Shown: piece after piece, positions 22,301-33,775 of the stretch
Numbering within the stretch: the stretch's first letter is position 1
How the letters are laid out: every line of letters begins with the position of its first letter
Assembly: GCA_030686995.1 (NCBI GenBank)
Contig: CM060694.1
Coordinates: 94,517,844 to 94,581,843 of the forward strand
DNA: 64,000 nucleotides
Direction of reading: 5' to 3'
Source: Artemisia argyi
Taxonomy: Eukaryota; Streptophyta; Magnoliopsida; Asterales; Asteraceae
The notes under the pieces: model-generated
Told to the model about the DNA's origin: nothing
The model's database searches: none
What the model saw: only the letters and a program-made list of their open reading frames with translations
Translations under genes and position numbers: made by a program

Positions 22301-22799
22301 AAATCCTAATGCGTGTGCCTTACCTTCTACAGGATTAGAAAGCACCTCTAGGAGCAGTAGACTAAAGCCTAGGAGCAATACAAGGAATAATAGAGTCTCG
22401 TCTGCCTCTACGAGTAGTAGCAAGAATAAAGTTGAAGAAGTAGAAGAACACCCTAGGAATTTATCGCTTTGTAATAAGAAACATGATTCATCTGAATGTA
22501 ATGTCGAAAGTACTGGTTCTATTGCATGTAATGACTCTGTTTGTTTAATATGCAAGAAATGTTTAATTAATGATGTTCATGATGAATGTGTTTCTAAGAA
22601 TGTGAATGTTACGCCTGAACAGAAGAATGTTCCGAAAAGACCTAGTGCTAGATCTAGATCTATAGAAAGATTAGTTGCACGCTTTAGGTCTACCACTATT
22701 AGTCGAATGCCTAGGAACTACCTTAAGTTTTGTATGTGGATTCCAACGGGTAGAGAGTTCACTCTTCAGAACGGCAAATTAGAAATAGCTCAAGCTTAA
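19380..22799 (+). pseudogene. Gag C-terminal part of element B, with coiled coil
   Basis: Open for 1139 codons but without its own ATG (the frame opens with TTG), because it continues the gag frame before it. A Q/N-rich stretch comes first. Then comes a zinc knuckle at residues 222-235 in which the second cysteine is tyrosine (CFNYQGVGHMARNC). From about residue 380 to 870 there are long heptad-like stretches rich in E, K, L and Q, as in Sirevirus gags. A basic, serine-rich tail ends in WIPTGREF, the usual lead-in to protease. The altered knuckle probably cannot bind zinc. The frame ends before protease. Confidence 0.8.
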
Positions 22800-22918
22800 C
22801 AAGTAGCAACCGTCTATGAGTGTCATTTAGATTTTACTCCTAACCCCATGGAACCAAATTCAAAACGGTTTCCAAATACAAACTCTTCTGTTCTTGGCAG
22901 GTTATCGAAATATGTCTT

Positions 22919-23100
22919 TGGATCGTCGACTCGGGTTGCTCCAAGCACATGACCGGGAATTTAAAGCTGCTGATCAATTTCGTCTGGAAATTCATGAGAA
23001 CTGTACGCTTTGGAAATGATCATGTAGCAGCTATTCAGGGTTATGGAGATCTACAATTTGGGAATTTTTTAATCACTCGAGTTTACTAAGTCGAAGGGTT
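22919..23100 (+). pseudogene. Aspartic protease relic of element B
   Basis: In another frame than gag, the sequence reads WIVDSGCSKHMTGN at 22919, the copia protease active site (D-S-G). It continues to TRVY and a TAA at 23087-23089, where copia polyproteins usually have a tyrosine. A 1-bp deletion near 23100 then shifts to the pol frame (LFSVGQFCD). Protease cleaves the polyprotein; here it is cut off from both neighbours. Confidence 0.8.
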
Positions 23101-23109
23101 GGACACAAC

Positions 23110-26100
23110 TTGTTTTCAGTCGGGCAGTTTTGTGATGCAGATTTAGAAGTTGCATTCAGAAGAAACACGGTTTTTATAAGAAATTTGGTTGGTGATGATC
23201 TCTTAATTGGTAATCGTAGTACAAACTTGTATGCTATCGACATCAACCAAATGGCTTCTACATCACCAATTTGTCTTATGACAAGGGCAACCGAAACTAA
23301 GTCCTGGTTGTGGCATAGACGTTTATCCCATCTCAATTTCGACACCATCAACAAATTAGTCAAAGACAACATCGTCATCGGACTTCCTAAGTTCAGATAC
23401 ACCAAGGAACACCTATGTCCATCATGCGAACAAGGAAAAAGTAAAAGAGCATCATATAAACCCAAAACCATACCTAGTTCGGAAGCAAGGTTACATATGT
23501 TGCACATGGACTTATGTGGCCCAATGAGAGTTGAAAGCATTAATGGAAAGAAGTATATTCTCGTTATTGTTGATGATTATTCAAGATATACTTGGGTAAA
23601 GTTTTTGAGATCAAAAGACGAAGCACCAGGCATCATCATCACCTTTCTGAAGCGTATTCAAGTTCTACTTCAAGCTCCAGTAAGGATTATAAGAACAGAC
23701 AATGGCACAGAATTTACAAACCAGGAGTTAAGAACTTACCTTGAAGATGTTGGAATCACACACCAAACATCAGTTGTTAGAACCCCACAGCAGAATGGGG
23801 TAGTTGAAAGAAGAAACCGAACTCTTGTGGAAGCTGCTCGCACAATGCTAATTTTTTCTAGTGCACCTCTATTCTTATGGGCTGATGCTGTAGCCACTGC
23901 TTGTTTTACTCAAAACCGATCCTTAGTTCATCCGAGATTCAATAAAACCCCATATGAGCTAGTGAACAACCCTAAACCTGACATCTCTTACCTTCACATG
24001 TTTGGTGCTTTGTGCTATCCGACGAATGACAGAGAAGATCTAGGGAAGTTAAAAGCTAAGGGTGATATTGGAATCTTCATTGGATATTCAGAAAACTCGA
24101 GGGCATTCAGGGTGTATAATAGACGAATGAAAAGGATAATGGAGACGATGAATGTGAAGTTTGACGAGATTTCACAAATGGCTTCTGAGAGATACGCTCT
24201 AGAACCTGCGCTTAATCCACTGGCTTCTAATCAAAACAGATTAGGACCCGCACCAAACATGCAGACTTCTGGACACATAAGTTCAGGACTCGTGCCTCAA
24301 GGAGCTCAGTCAACAAACATGGACAAACCTTCAGAACAAGAACTAGAAAATTTCTTTGAGTTAATGTTTGATGAATATTATGGTGGAACTTCGACAAATG
24401 CATCTCCACAACATTCCGTTGCACCCGCTCAAAACCATCAACCACCACCACCATCACAAGATGCATCTACCACAATCGAAGCTGAAGCACCAACTACATC
24501 AACATCATCTACATCTACTCAAGCAACTCCAGTACTTGAAACTGTTCTACCAAGAGTTGATGAGCAAAACCAAAACAAAAATATTCAAGAAGAACCAACA
24601 AATAATTCAAACGATGTTACGTTAGAAGAAGAAGAAGAAGTATTTGAAAACCCGTTTGCAACAGACTCTGCTGAATCTTCTTCAAGGTTACAAGAACCAT
24701 CTAACACACATTCGTTACACCCAAGGTACCCTTCTACGTTTCAATGGACAAAAGACCATCCAATAGAACATATTATTGGTGAACCTTCAAAGCCAGTTCA
24801 GACAAGGAGACAACTTGCCACCGATCTCGAATTGTGCATCTACGTTTGCTCAATCAGCCTCAAAGAACCAAAGAACATTCGGGAAGCAATGGCAGAAAAC
24901 CCTTGGATTGAAGCGATGCAGGAGGAATTTCTTCAATACCTGTTACATGATAGTTGGGAACTTGTTGAACGACCACTTGATAAACGTGTTCTTGATCTCA
25001 AGTGGTTGTGGAAGAACAAACTGGATGCGGAAATGACTGTTATTCGAAACAAAGCTCGTCTCGTGGCTAAAGGCTATCCACAAGAAGAAGGGATAGATTT
25101 CGAGGAATCATTCACGCCTGTAGCTAGACTTGAAGCAGTCCGGATTTTCTTAGCCTATGCAGCTCACAAAAACATCACAGTCTATCAGATGGATATTAAG
25201 ACTGCTTTCTTGAATGGTACTCTGAAAGAAGAAGTGTATGTGAGTCAGCCAGAGGGATTCATCGACAAAGATCATCCAGACTACGTCTACAAGCTTAAGA
25301 AAGCAATTTATGGTTTAAAACAAGCTCCAAGAGCGTGGTATGACGAACTATCATCTTTCTTGCTTAAAAACAATTTCACAAAAGGAACGGTTGATGACAC
25401 CTTGTTTATCAAAAAATTCAAAGATGACATTTTGATCGTTCAAATTTATGTGGACGACATTATTTTTGGATCAACCAATCCTAACCATTCAAAACATTTT
25501 GAAAATCTCATGAAAAGTAAATTTGAAATGTCCATGATGGGGGAACTAAAATTCTTTCTTGGTTTACAAATCCATCAATCCCCTCGTGGCATTTTTATCA
25601 ATCAAGCTAAATATACGATAGAGATTTTGAAAAAACATGGAATGGAAAATTGTGATTCTGTTGGTACACCAATGGTCACTTCACCAAAACTAGGTGCTGA
25701 TTTGGTTGGGAAACTTATCGATCCGAAGAAATATCGGAGCATGATCGGTTCTCTCATGTACCTAACTGCTAGCTGCCCCGATATTCAATTTGTTGTATGT
25801 TTATTAGCAAGGTTTCAGGCAAAGCCTACCGAACTTCACCTCAAAGAGGTTAAACGAATCTTTCGATACCTACGAAGCACCATTAACATGGGACTTTGGT
25901 ATCCAAAGGATTCGGGGTTTCATCTAACAGCATTTTCAGATGCAGACCATGCTGGTGATCAAGTTACAACAAAGAGTACATCAGGTGGAGCACAATTTTT
26001 GGGTGAAAAACTAGTCAGCTGGTCGTCAAAGAAACAGGATTATACTGCATTATCAACCGCCGAAGCCGAGTATGTGTCTCTATCTGCGTGTTGTGCCCAA

Positions 26101-26424
26101 GTTCTTTGGATGCGGACACAGCTCACAGATTATGGCTTTACTTTTGACAGAATACCTATGTATTGTGACTCAAAAAGTGTCATAGCCATCTCATGCAATC
26201 CCGTACATCACTCTAAGACGAAGCATATCAAAGTCCGCTACCATTTCATCAAAGAACATGTGGAAGAGGGTACTGTTGAATTATTTTTCGTTAAGACTGA
26301 TTACCAACTCGCTGATCTATTTACTAAAGCCCTTCCAAAAGAACGGTTTGACTATTTAGTTCGACGAATTGGCATGCGAAGCCTAACTCCTGAGGAGCTA
26401 GAACGTCTTCTTGAATCTTCTTGA
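23110..26424 (+). CDS. Pol of element B: integrase, RT, RNase H
   Basis: 1104 codons without a stop, beginning inside the polyprotein (TTG, not ATG). GAG-pre-integrase: [12 protein letters not shown] near residue 66 with CPSC following. Integrase catalytic residues: D about 134 (MDLCGPM), D about 197 (RTDNGTEF) and E about 233 (VVERRNRTL). [40 protein letters not shown] and YVDD at about 780-783. RNase [17 protein letters not shown] and YCDSKSV, ending with [10 protein letters not shown] and [10 protein letters not shown]. All key acidic residues I can check are present. The order is typical of Ty1/copia. It may still code for active domains, but it lacks its own start and an intact gag-protease. 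Confidence 0.93.
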   Translation: MFSVGQFCDADLEVAFRRNTVFIRNLVGDDLLIGNRSTNLYAIDINQMASTSPICLMTRATETKSWLWHRRLSHLNFDTINKLVKDNIVIGLPKFRYTKEHLCPSCEQGKSKRASYKPKTIPSSEARLHMLHMDLCGPMRVESINGKKYILVIVDDYSRYTWVKFLRSKDEAPGIIITFLKRIQVLLQAPVRIIRTDNGTEFTNQELRTYLEDVGITHQTSVVRTPQQNGVVERRNRTLVEAARTMLIFSSAPLFLWADAVATACFTQNRSLVHPRFNKTPYELVNNPKPDISYLHMFGALCYPTNDREDLGKLKAKGDIGIFIGYSENSRAFRVYNRRMKRIMETMNVKFDEISQMASERYALEPALNPLASNQNRLGPAPNMQTSGHISSGLVPQGAQSTNMDKPSEQELENFFELMFDEYYGGTSTNASPQHSVAPAQNHQPPPPSQDASTTIEAEAPTTSTSSTSTQATPVLETVLPRVDEQNQNKNIQEEPTNNSNDVTLEEEEEVFENPFATDSAESSSRLQEPSNTHSLHPRYPSTFQWTKDHPIEHIIGEPSKPVQTRRQLATDLELCIYVCSISLKEPKNIREAMAENPWIEAMQEEFLQYLLHDSWELVERPLDKRVLDLKWLWKNKLDAEMTVIRNKARLVAKGYPQEEGIDFEESFTPVARLEAVRIFLAYAAHKNITVYQMDIKTAFLNGTLKEEVYVSQPEGFIDKDHPDYVYKLKKAIYGLKQAPRAWYDELSSFLLKNNFTKGTVDDTLFIKKFKDDILIVQIYVDDIIFGSTNPNHSKHFENLMKSKFEMSMMGELKFFLGLQIHQSPRGIFINQAKYTIEILKKHGMENCDSVGTPMVTSPKLGADLVGKLIDPKKYRSMIGSLMYLTASCPDIQFVVCLLARFQAKPTELHLKEVKRIFRYLRSTINMGLWYPKDSGFHLTAFSDADHAGDQVTTKSTSGGAQFLGEKLVSWSSKKQDYTALSTAEAEYVSLSACCAQVLWMRTQLTDYGFTFDRIPMYCDSKSVIAISCNPVHHSKTKHIKVRYHFIKEHVEEGTVELFFVKTDYQLADLFTKALPKERFDYLVRRIGMRSLTPEELERLLESS

Positions 26425-26603
26425 AAAATGTTTTCAAAATCGCTTCGCTGTAAATATCTTTGAAAAAAAAACAAAATACAAATTTGAAAAACCAACAAAA
26501 ACAAAATACAAAAATATAAAATTTCAAAAAACACAAAAACAATATAAAATCGAAAAATACAAAAATATTCTTCTCACGACATGTCTCTCGTATAAATCAA
26601 TAT

Positions 26604-26653
26604 TCTGTACGTTTCTAGAAATGTCATTCAACAATGATACGGACATGTACAGA
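26604..26653. other. Stem structure in B tail, counterpart of 14215-14264
   Basis: TCTGTAC (26604-26610) pairs with GTACAGA (26647-26653). The enclosed 'aaatgtcattcaacaatga' matches C. The C outer stem uses other bases but still pairs. Confidence 0.65.
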
Positions 26654-26720
26654 TGCTTGAGCGGGAGTTCTTTTAAATGTTTTTCTAAAACATGTCGTTT
26701 CTCAAATGTTTCTTCACAAT

Positions 26721-26748
26721 GGCTTTCGTATACTTCAGTACGAAACCC
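26721..26748. other. Hairpin in B tail, counterpart of 14341-14456
   Basis: TTTCGTA, loop TACTTCAG, TACGAAA, flanked by GGC and CCC as in element C. It is a perfect 7-bp stem whose bases differ from all three C stems. Confidence 0.8.
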
Positions 26749-27227
26749 GGACTTAAAATGATGACTTCTGATTATTTTCAAATCAAGGACTCGTACGTTC
26801 AATGACGAAATCTTTTTCAATTAGTTCGAGCCTAAACAAACGAAAAAGATTTCAAGCATAAACTCGTTTTCAAACAGAATTCTTGAGCACTTTTTCAAGA
26901 TTGTTCAAAAGATTTCTCAATATCTCAAAATGAGTACTCAAGATAACTCCCTCTAAACCCTTAATTGATTTTAAAATGTGCTATCATTAAGGGGGAGTTC
27001 AAAAACAACATGTTCCAAATTCATGCTAATTCGAATCTGTCTTTCTCTCCAAAAAGCTTTTTCTTAATCAGTTGATATCAAAAATATCACGATATGCTAT
27101 TTTTGAGGGGGAGAAGACATGATTAAAATGTGATCTAAGATGTTTAAAGTTTGTGGTTGAATCTCAAAAGAGCTCGACTCAGAAAGTACCAATGAATTGA
27201 CGAAGCTTAAAATGTCATTAATCGAAA

Positions 27228-27410
27228 AGACTTGTCCTGGACGGGTAATAATTTCAAGCTAGTCTAACTAGTGATGTAAGCGTGTCTCGAATAGGACTTG
27301 TCTGAGTAGAGTGTACCATATCGAGATACTTTCTTTGGACTTGACCAGGACGGGTAATAACTTCAAGCTAGTCAAACTAGTGATGTAAGCGTGTCTCGAA
27401 TCGGTCATGT
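27228..27410 (+). repeat. Two tandem units of about 115 bp in B tail
   Basis: Each unit contains 'ggacgggtaataa', 'ttcaagctagtc', 'aactagtgatgtaagcgtgt' and 'ctcgaat'. The second begins near 27346. Confidence 0.85.
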
Positions 27411-28967
27411 TCACTGAAGGTAGATCAATTCAAAAAGTGCAAACTCCTAACGCATGTGCAAATTTCTTAAAAATTCACGAGCACATGTGAAGGGGGAGTC
27501 CTTCAAAAGAAATGCAAAACTCCCGAAGTGTCAACAATGTGTTTTATTATCATAAACACTTTGAGAGATTTTTCAATAAATGGTTTCATGGTAATTATAG
27601 GGCAGTCATGGTGTTATAAGGTGACTAAGGTTAGGAAAAACCGTCCTATGGTCCGCCAGAGCCGGAGGGATCTACCCAAGGACAATTCCAATAGTTAGAA
27701 TTAGAAGTCCTTAGGTATGATTGAAAAAAGGAGAAAATGGGAAAGGAGAAAGAAGGGGTTGAAGAATTAAAAAGAAAAGTTATGAAAAAGGGTGAAAAGA
27801 AATAGCCCTCCAAATGTTCAACCTTAGGGCAGACACTGGGTTCAACTCATATGCTACTGGTTGTTACTAAGGTGACACCGGTATTGAAGACAAGACGTCA
27901 TGGACCCAGTGACGCACTGCACTAAACCTTCTAACCACTCAAGTTCTCTTAAAAGAGCTTGTTTCATTCTCACGGGGAATCGGTGTAATCTATCGATCTG
28001 TCTCCTAGAGATGGTTGATATTGAAGCAGGAGACCTCTCCCTAATCTCCGCATAGGAAACCAAATGTGCACTTATCGAGTCTAGAGCCCCGAGATTCATC
28101 AAAAGATCTCATAGGAACACAAGATATTTCTACACTGGTTGTTCATCATTAAGGACGCCAGATGTAAACTTAAGAGTCCTACGCAGATCTTAGCAATCTG
28201 CCAGAACATTTATGAGAGGATTCACTTTTGTGATTCTCAGTGATTGAATGGAAATTCCTGCCAGGGTCAACATCACGCAGCCCTAACAGCAGGTCACTTC
28301 GGTAATTCTTTATGGGTTATGCTTAGTGTTCGCGGTGGTTTCAAACGGTCTACAGTCGTGGAGTGATCCCCAGCGACTCACCCAGTCATTGAGCTACTAA
28401 GTAGGTCTTGTAAGCTCTCTCGAGAGTATCTGACATGGGAACGGCCATGGTAAGGATTACAAGGAATCTTCACACTATGTTGTTGACAATCTCTAATTCC
28501 TTATCTGTAAGTACCGGATGTTTTATTGCTAATTGTTTATATGCAGGGACACTTCATCTCCATGGCAACAGATTCCACGTGCTCATACATATATCTGGAA
28601 GTTAAAGAAAGCTCCCTAAAAGATCTATACAAAGTTCAAAGAAAGATTCTACGCCAAAAAGAAGAATCTACAAAGTATAAAGACTAAAGATCAAAGTGAA
28701 AGTAAGGGAACTACGTGCATATGAATATCAAAATCCAAAGATGTATGAGCATGTTGGAATGGCAAACAACCACCACAGACGCAGAAGTGACGAAAGGCAG
28801 ATAACTCCACATCACAAAGGAACAAAGAACGATGAAAAGTCAGTCATCAAAGATCACAAAGCATGAAGGAACAAAGACTAAAGACTATTCTACTACGACA
28901 CACAATAGTCAACAACAAAGAACAAAGAAGACCTAATCATGTGGAACATCATTCGAATGACCACCCC

Positions 28968-28979
28968 TTAGGGGGAGAT
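28968..28979 (+). other. Polypurine tract of element B
   Basis: Ttagggggagat directly precedes TGTTAGCATT of the 3' LTR. Confidence 0.85.
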
Positions 28980-29391
28980 TGTTAGCATTGAAAATTATAT
29001 TAAAAAGTGATGGTCATTCTCATTTATTGTAACGTTGTAATGTGTCATAGTTTGTGTTATAAGAATAGTCAATGGGCCTTGGTCTTGGTAAGCTAATATG
29101 TTATTAGTTATGTTTCATAAGCCTTTATAATCCATGTAAACCAAGTCCAAGCCCAAGCCCAAGCCCATGGAAAGCCTCTTAAGGCATCATGTATGGAACT
29201 ATAAAAGGCACCTTACCTCTCATTTGTAAGGTGTGCTTGTGTATGTATTGTGTGTGTTTTTAATAAAAGTTTTCTTCATCTTATTACTCATTTTCATATA
29301 ATCTAACGCCACACATATCTCATCAAGTCACCATCTTTACTTCATCTAGTGCTTATACTGTTATTAAAGTTGATATATCTAAGGTCCTACA
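28980..29391 (+). repeat. 3' LTR of element B
   Basis: 412 bp. Compared with the 5' LTR it has eight substitutions and one extra CCCAAG unit. TATA-like ACTATAAAAGG is near 29198. Confidence 0.95.
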
Positions 29392-29396
29392 ATTAA

Positions 29397-29700
29397 GATA
29401 GCTCGTAGTTTGTTTATTAGTTAGTTAGATATTAGTTTAGTTTAAGTAACACCGTGGAAGAAGGACGGGTCTTTACCCAATGTATGCCTGAACCACAGCC
29501 CTGGTGTGGGCGTTTTGTAGAAAACTATAAATACCCCTCTCCACATGTGGAGAGGGTTGGAACTTCTAATCATTCAATTTCTTTTTCTCTCACTTTCTCT
29601 CTCTAGAGTTCCCAACTCTCTATCTCTCTCTCTCTAAACTCTTATCATGGCTAATCTAATCTTCCATAACCCAAGACCACCCGAATCACATGAATCAACA
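29397..29700 (+). repeat. 3' LTR of element C, remainder
   Basis: Resumes after the ATTAA duplication of B with GATAGCTCGTAG. A TATA-like CTATAAATACCC lies near 29524, followed by CT-rich sequence. The end is placed at CAACA (29700) because that gives a 365-bp LTR, close to B in size. The exact end cannot be confirmed because the 5' LTR is outside the window. Confidence 0.55.
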
Positions 29701-29745
29701 TATTTTATCAATCCTATAAAGATGATTGGGAAATGATTATGCTAC
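29701..29745 (+). mobile_element. Fragment of element H between C and E1/F
   Basis: 45 bp left between the presumed end of C and the presumed start of E1/F. It ends in GCTAC, which recurs at 40006-40010 after F, where H internal sequence continues. The assignment depends on that 5-bp match. Confidence 0.4.
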
Positions 29746-30414
29746 TGATTATTTGGTATTTGGACAATTTGAAATAATATTAACAATAACAGATATACAG
29801 CTATAATCACACAAACACAAACTGTAAATCAGATTCGATTATAGACAAAGGAAAGTGAGATTTAACAATTTACAACTACAGGGGGTGCAAGTGAAACTTT
29901 TACAAACTTAAAATGAAAAGAAAGTTTAAAATGAAAAGGAAATTATTTACTTGATTATTTTAATATTTAAATACTAATTAATTAATAAAACTTATTTAAA
30001 AAGTAATTTAAATCTAATTTAAACCAAACTAAAAATGATTAAGGTTACAAATTAAACTAAAAACTTGCAAAATTATTTTCTAAACTTCTAAATTAACTTA
30101 AAGAAAATATAAAAATTAAAAAGTAATGTTTTTGTCTTTTTGTGGGTTTTATTTTAATTAAATTCTAATTATATTTATTAAACTATTTAAACTATTTTAA
30201 ATTACTAATAATACTAAAAATGACTAGATAATTATAGAAAAATTTATAAAACTAATTAACCATCACAGGAATCCTAAAAAATTATAAAAAGTTTCTAAAA
30301 ATTATATTTAGATTATTTTACTAATTATTTACTTATTTATTAATTTAAATCTAATTTAACTAAATTAATTAAGAAAATTAGAAAATGAATAGTAGAATTT
30401 AAGAAACTATTTTC

Positions 30415-30608
30415 CAATGTTGCAAAAAACGGCCTACAAGGCCTTGTAATCGCCGATTCCAAGCTACAAGGCCCTGGAACTTGGAGACATTTACAAGGAA
30501 GTCGGCCGATTAATCGGCGATTACAAGGTTTTGGGCCGATTAATCGGCTAAAAAACGCAACTCGGCCCTCGACCGCCTCAGGACCGATTCACGATTTTTG
30601 CAACATTG
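30415..30608. mobile_element. hAT-like MITE, 194 bp
   Basis: Terminal inverted repeats CAATGTTGCAAAAA and TTTTTGCAACATTG. The perfect 8-bp target duplication CTATTTTC lies at 30407-30414 and 30609-30616. The interior is GC-rich compared with its surroundings and has further internal symmetry (CGGCCGATTAATCGGC). An 8-bp duplication with CA..TG ends fits the hAT superfamily. There is no coding capacity. Confidence 0.9.
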
Positions 30609-33139
30609 CTATTTTCTAACAGTCTTAAATGATTTATGAAACTTGGGAAAATATAAAAACCTACTGTTGTTAATTAAAAATTAAGAAAACTATTTAATTA
30701 CTGATATTATCTAATTAATTAATTAAACTATTATTAATTCTAATAATTATTAAACCAAAAGAGAAAAATCTAAGAAAGTTACTGAAAATACTTTAAGGTG
30801 ACAGGAAATTAAGAAAAATATGAAAATGATGAAATGCTTATTAATAAGCTGAAAAGAAAAATTAAAAAAAAAATAAAATCTATTAAATAGAAGCTATCAC
30901 TATTTTTAAATTTGGTTTTTTGGTAGTTTTTCTTATTGACAGTTGAAAATAAGCTAAAAATGAGAAACTTTTATAAAAACACTTTTGGAATAGCTTATTA
31001 ATAAGCTAAGTGCACCCCCTTGTGCTTAACAGTTGAAATTTTAAGCTTATTAGGACTTATGACTTTGTGAAAAAGCTATTAAATGAACAAATAAGCTCAA
31101 ACAGGTGTATATCAACTTGAAATAAGATAAAAGGAACAAATAAGCACTCTGGAAAAGCTATTTTGAACAAATAAGCACTTAAGTAACTAAAAAGCCAAAA
31201 CAGGCCAAACCAAAGGATTTTGGACCTCTGTGGGGTCCACAGAAGTCAAGTGAAATCCAAAGTAAGACTTGAAACTTGAAAATGGACTGGATGGCTTCTC
31301 AATAAGCCAATAAGCTAGGCCTATGGCTTATTTTTGAGCACTGGGGAGGCTATGGAACTAGTGGTCACACACTGAGTTACTCAGTGTTCACTCAGGGAAT
31401 GGTCAACCTAAATGGTGCTAGCAGGCCTATCAAATAAGCCAAAAACCTCAAAATAAGCACTGGGGTTTGTCAATGGGCTTATTGGCTTTCCAAAAAGCCA
31501 GGGTACAGGGTGTGGGGTCCACTAGGGTAGTCACTAAACAACTTGGAAAATGGGTTAAAATCCTGTGCACAGGGCATGTGCATACCCTGCAGGTCAAATT
31601 AAGCACTTGCAAAAGCTTATATATAAATTTTAAAAATAAGCTGATTGTAGAACTTTGAAGACTAGGTGACAAAGATTAAGTTCTAAAAAGATCAAGGTCC
31701 CAAACCTATCACAAAAATCACAAAAAATCTCCCAAGTTTTGGATTTCTCAAAAAAGAATGCTTTTGACTTTTTGAAATATCAAGCTTAGGTTGAATTTTA
31801 TGAACTTTGATCCTGATTTACTGACTGAATATGTTATATTAAGCTTCAAGATCATGAAATAAAGCATCCCTAACAACTTATGAACTGATTTTGGTGGCTT
31901 AGATCACTAAAATCCTTACAGTGAATAGTTATAAGAGTTTAGAATGAGTTTTGACTTTTTTCACAAATGAGCACTTAGTTTTATGGTTTCTATGACCTAT
32001 GTGAGTCTAAAGTAGCATGTAGTAACCAACAGCAACAGCACAAGCAAGCTTGAACACAGAGGAACAAGTTAATCCAAACACTACCTAAAAATCTGTGATG
32101 ATGCAATTTTCAAAGCAAAACAAAGATTTGGAACTTGAAACAGATTAATACCAATCTAATATGTTCTAAAACACATAAATAAGCATAATTAAACAGACAA
32201 ATAACTAGGGAATATTAGAACAGAAGAAATGAGAAATTTTCTTACTTCATGCCATCCAAGCTTTACTTTTCATGAACCAAGGACCACAGAACCAATCCTA
32301 TAGGTCTTCCACAAGACCACTAACCCAGGGCCATCCACTATTCACCCTGCTCCAGCTTTTATCACCATTAACCTGCAATCTTTGACTTTTGTTGACTTTT
32401 TTGTATTTTTTTGATTTTTGATAATAAACTATTTTTTAGAGTTTCTAAAAGCTTAATTAAGCTTTCTGGGAGCTTAAGTTAGCCTAAGAGTCCATATAGT
32501 CTAATAATGACAACAATACAGCTAATTAGAATATAGAAATAAAAGTAAAAATTGCACAAACTGATATATGACTTAAAACTTGATTTTTATTAATGTAAAA
32601 CCTTAAGAGTACACTGAAAACAGAAATTACACTAATTGAAGGCTAAATTATACCATAAAAACTTGAAATTTGCTTATACGATATAAAAACTACTAAATTA
32701 AGCTAATACTTCTTCTCTTGTTCTTCTTTTTTATTTATAGTTGTGGATTAGGGTTCTTGGACCTTCTCTGATCATTTCCCATCCAATCTTGACCCTTGAA
32801 TTCCTCTGATTTAATCTTGACCCTTGATTTCATTTTTGGCGGGAAAATTGGGAGAGAGTGAAATATTTAAATACTGCAACAGGGGGGGTGGCATTTATTA
32901 TGGTTGTCCTGTTAGGTATACATGGTGGGTTGGGCGGTGGATTTGACAGGGATGGTGGGTGATGGTGATATGATGGTGCAAGTGGTGTGGGGGAGGGAAG
33001 GGATGTTGTGTTTGACTGGGGTTTGACCGAGGGGTGGTCAAATGTTGACCCCTGGTTTTGATATCAAAGGGCGTGGGCTGGGTGGAGTTAGGCTCAAAAA
33101 GGGAGTGGGCTTGGTTGTTGGATTTGGATTAGGTTTTGT

Positions 33140-33660
33140 TTAGGTTTAATATTAAGGGATCCGTTTGGTATGAAATTTAACACAAGGACCAATTTTGTAG
33201 TATTCTGAAAATTGAGGGGTTTTGTTTGGCACTTTTCCAAAGTATTTCATGGGGTGTTATTTGCCATATGAGAATATTATAAGGACATGTGTTGATTTTT
33301 TGCCATTTATGAAATTCCAGGGACTGAATGTGCAATTTCACCAAACTTTGAAACCAAGGACCATTCCTGCCATAAATGAGAAGTACAAGGACAAAATTTG
33401 TTTTTCTCAAAGTTTTAATATCCTAGGGACCATTTTTGTCAATTTTCAAAGTTCAGGGACTAAACTTGCAATTTTGTGAAACTTTGTACCAAAGGACTAG
33501 ATATGTAATTTTGTGATTTAAAAGGACCTTTGGTGACTTTTTCAAGTTTTTAGAATAGACAGGGACTAGTTTTGACAATTTTTGAAAGATGAGAGACTGA
33601 AACTGCCAATTATGCAAACTTTGTTCATTTTTCATCTGTTTTTGATTATTTTGCATTTGA
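33140..33660 (+). repeat. Degenerate repeats around 'aGGGACyaNNTTTGCNA' in E1
   Basis: About ten units of roughly 30-45 nt, each opening with aggac or gggac followed by a T-rich stretch such as tttgtcaatttt. E2 has the same chain at 52020-52530. Confidence 0.75.
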
Positions 33661-33775
33661 GACATATAAAACACATTCCTGGGATATTTTCAGTATTTTG
33701 ATGCAATATTGACTATTTTTAGATGTTTTGGCAGCTCAGAATAGGTAAAAATGATGAGTATTTACACACTCATCA

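Larger units (their letters stand above)
26425..28979 (+). other. Noncoding 3' tail of element B
   Basis: 2.5 kb after pol with no convincing ORF. It is homologous to the C tail at 14150-17091. It contains G-rich polypurine motifs near 26987, 27109 and 27490, the hairpins at 26604 and 26721, a tandem repeat at 27228-27410 and a conserved block near 27890-27985. Long tails with repeated PPT-like motifs are known for Sireviruses. Minus-strand ORF 27854-28102 is a shadow of the conserved block. Confidence 0.8.
17153..29391 (+). mobile_element. Element B: nearly complete Sirevirus-like Ty1/copia
   Basis: Full-length copia element of about 12.2 kb with LTRs of 406 and 412 bp, target duplication ATTAA (17148-17152 and 29392-29396), partial PBS, long leader, gag, protease, integrase, RT, RNase H, a 2.5-kb noncoding tail and a PPT. 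The order integrase then RT is the copia order. The long gag with coiled coil and the G-rich tail fit the Sirevirus (Maximus/SIRE) lineage. By eye the LTRs differ by eight substitutions and one 6-bp unit, about 2 percent, so the insertion is fairly young. Pol is open, but gag and protease carry several lesions, so this copy is not autonomous now. Confidence 0.95.
29746..33775. mobile_element. Repeat family E, copy E1 (noncoding, unclassified)
   Basis: About 4 kb of AT-rich DNA without a recognisable gene. From about 30690 it aligns with E2 (49691-52684), and both share the right end TGATGAGT, short loop, ACTCATCA. It is dense in AATAAGC/GCTTATT and, near its right end, holds a chain of 'gggact...ttgcaattt' repeats. 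Its left end is uncertain; 29746 is chosen because GCTAC lies just before it. A hAT-like MITE sits at 30415-30608. ORFs 31448-31672 and 33177-33479 are chance. It could be a nonautonomous DNA transposon or a long LTR remnant. Confidence 0.55.

Noticed and set aside
33752..33775. Helitron 3' end
   Set aside because: The hairpin is suggestive, but a CTRR end, a TC start and an A/T insertion site cannot be shown for either copy.
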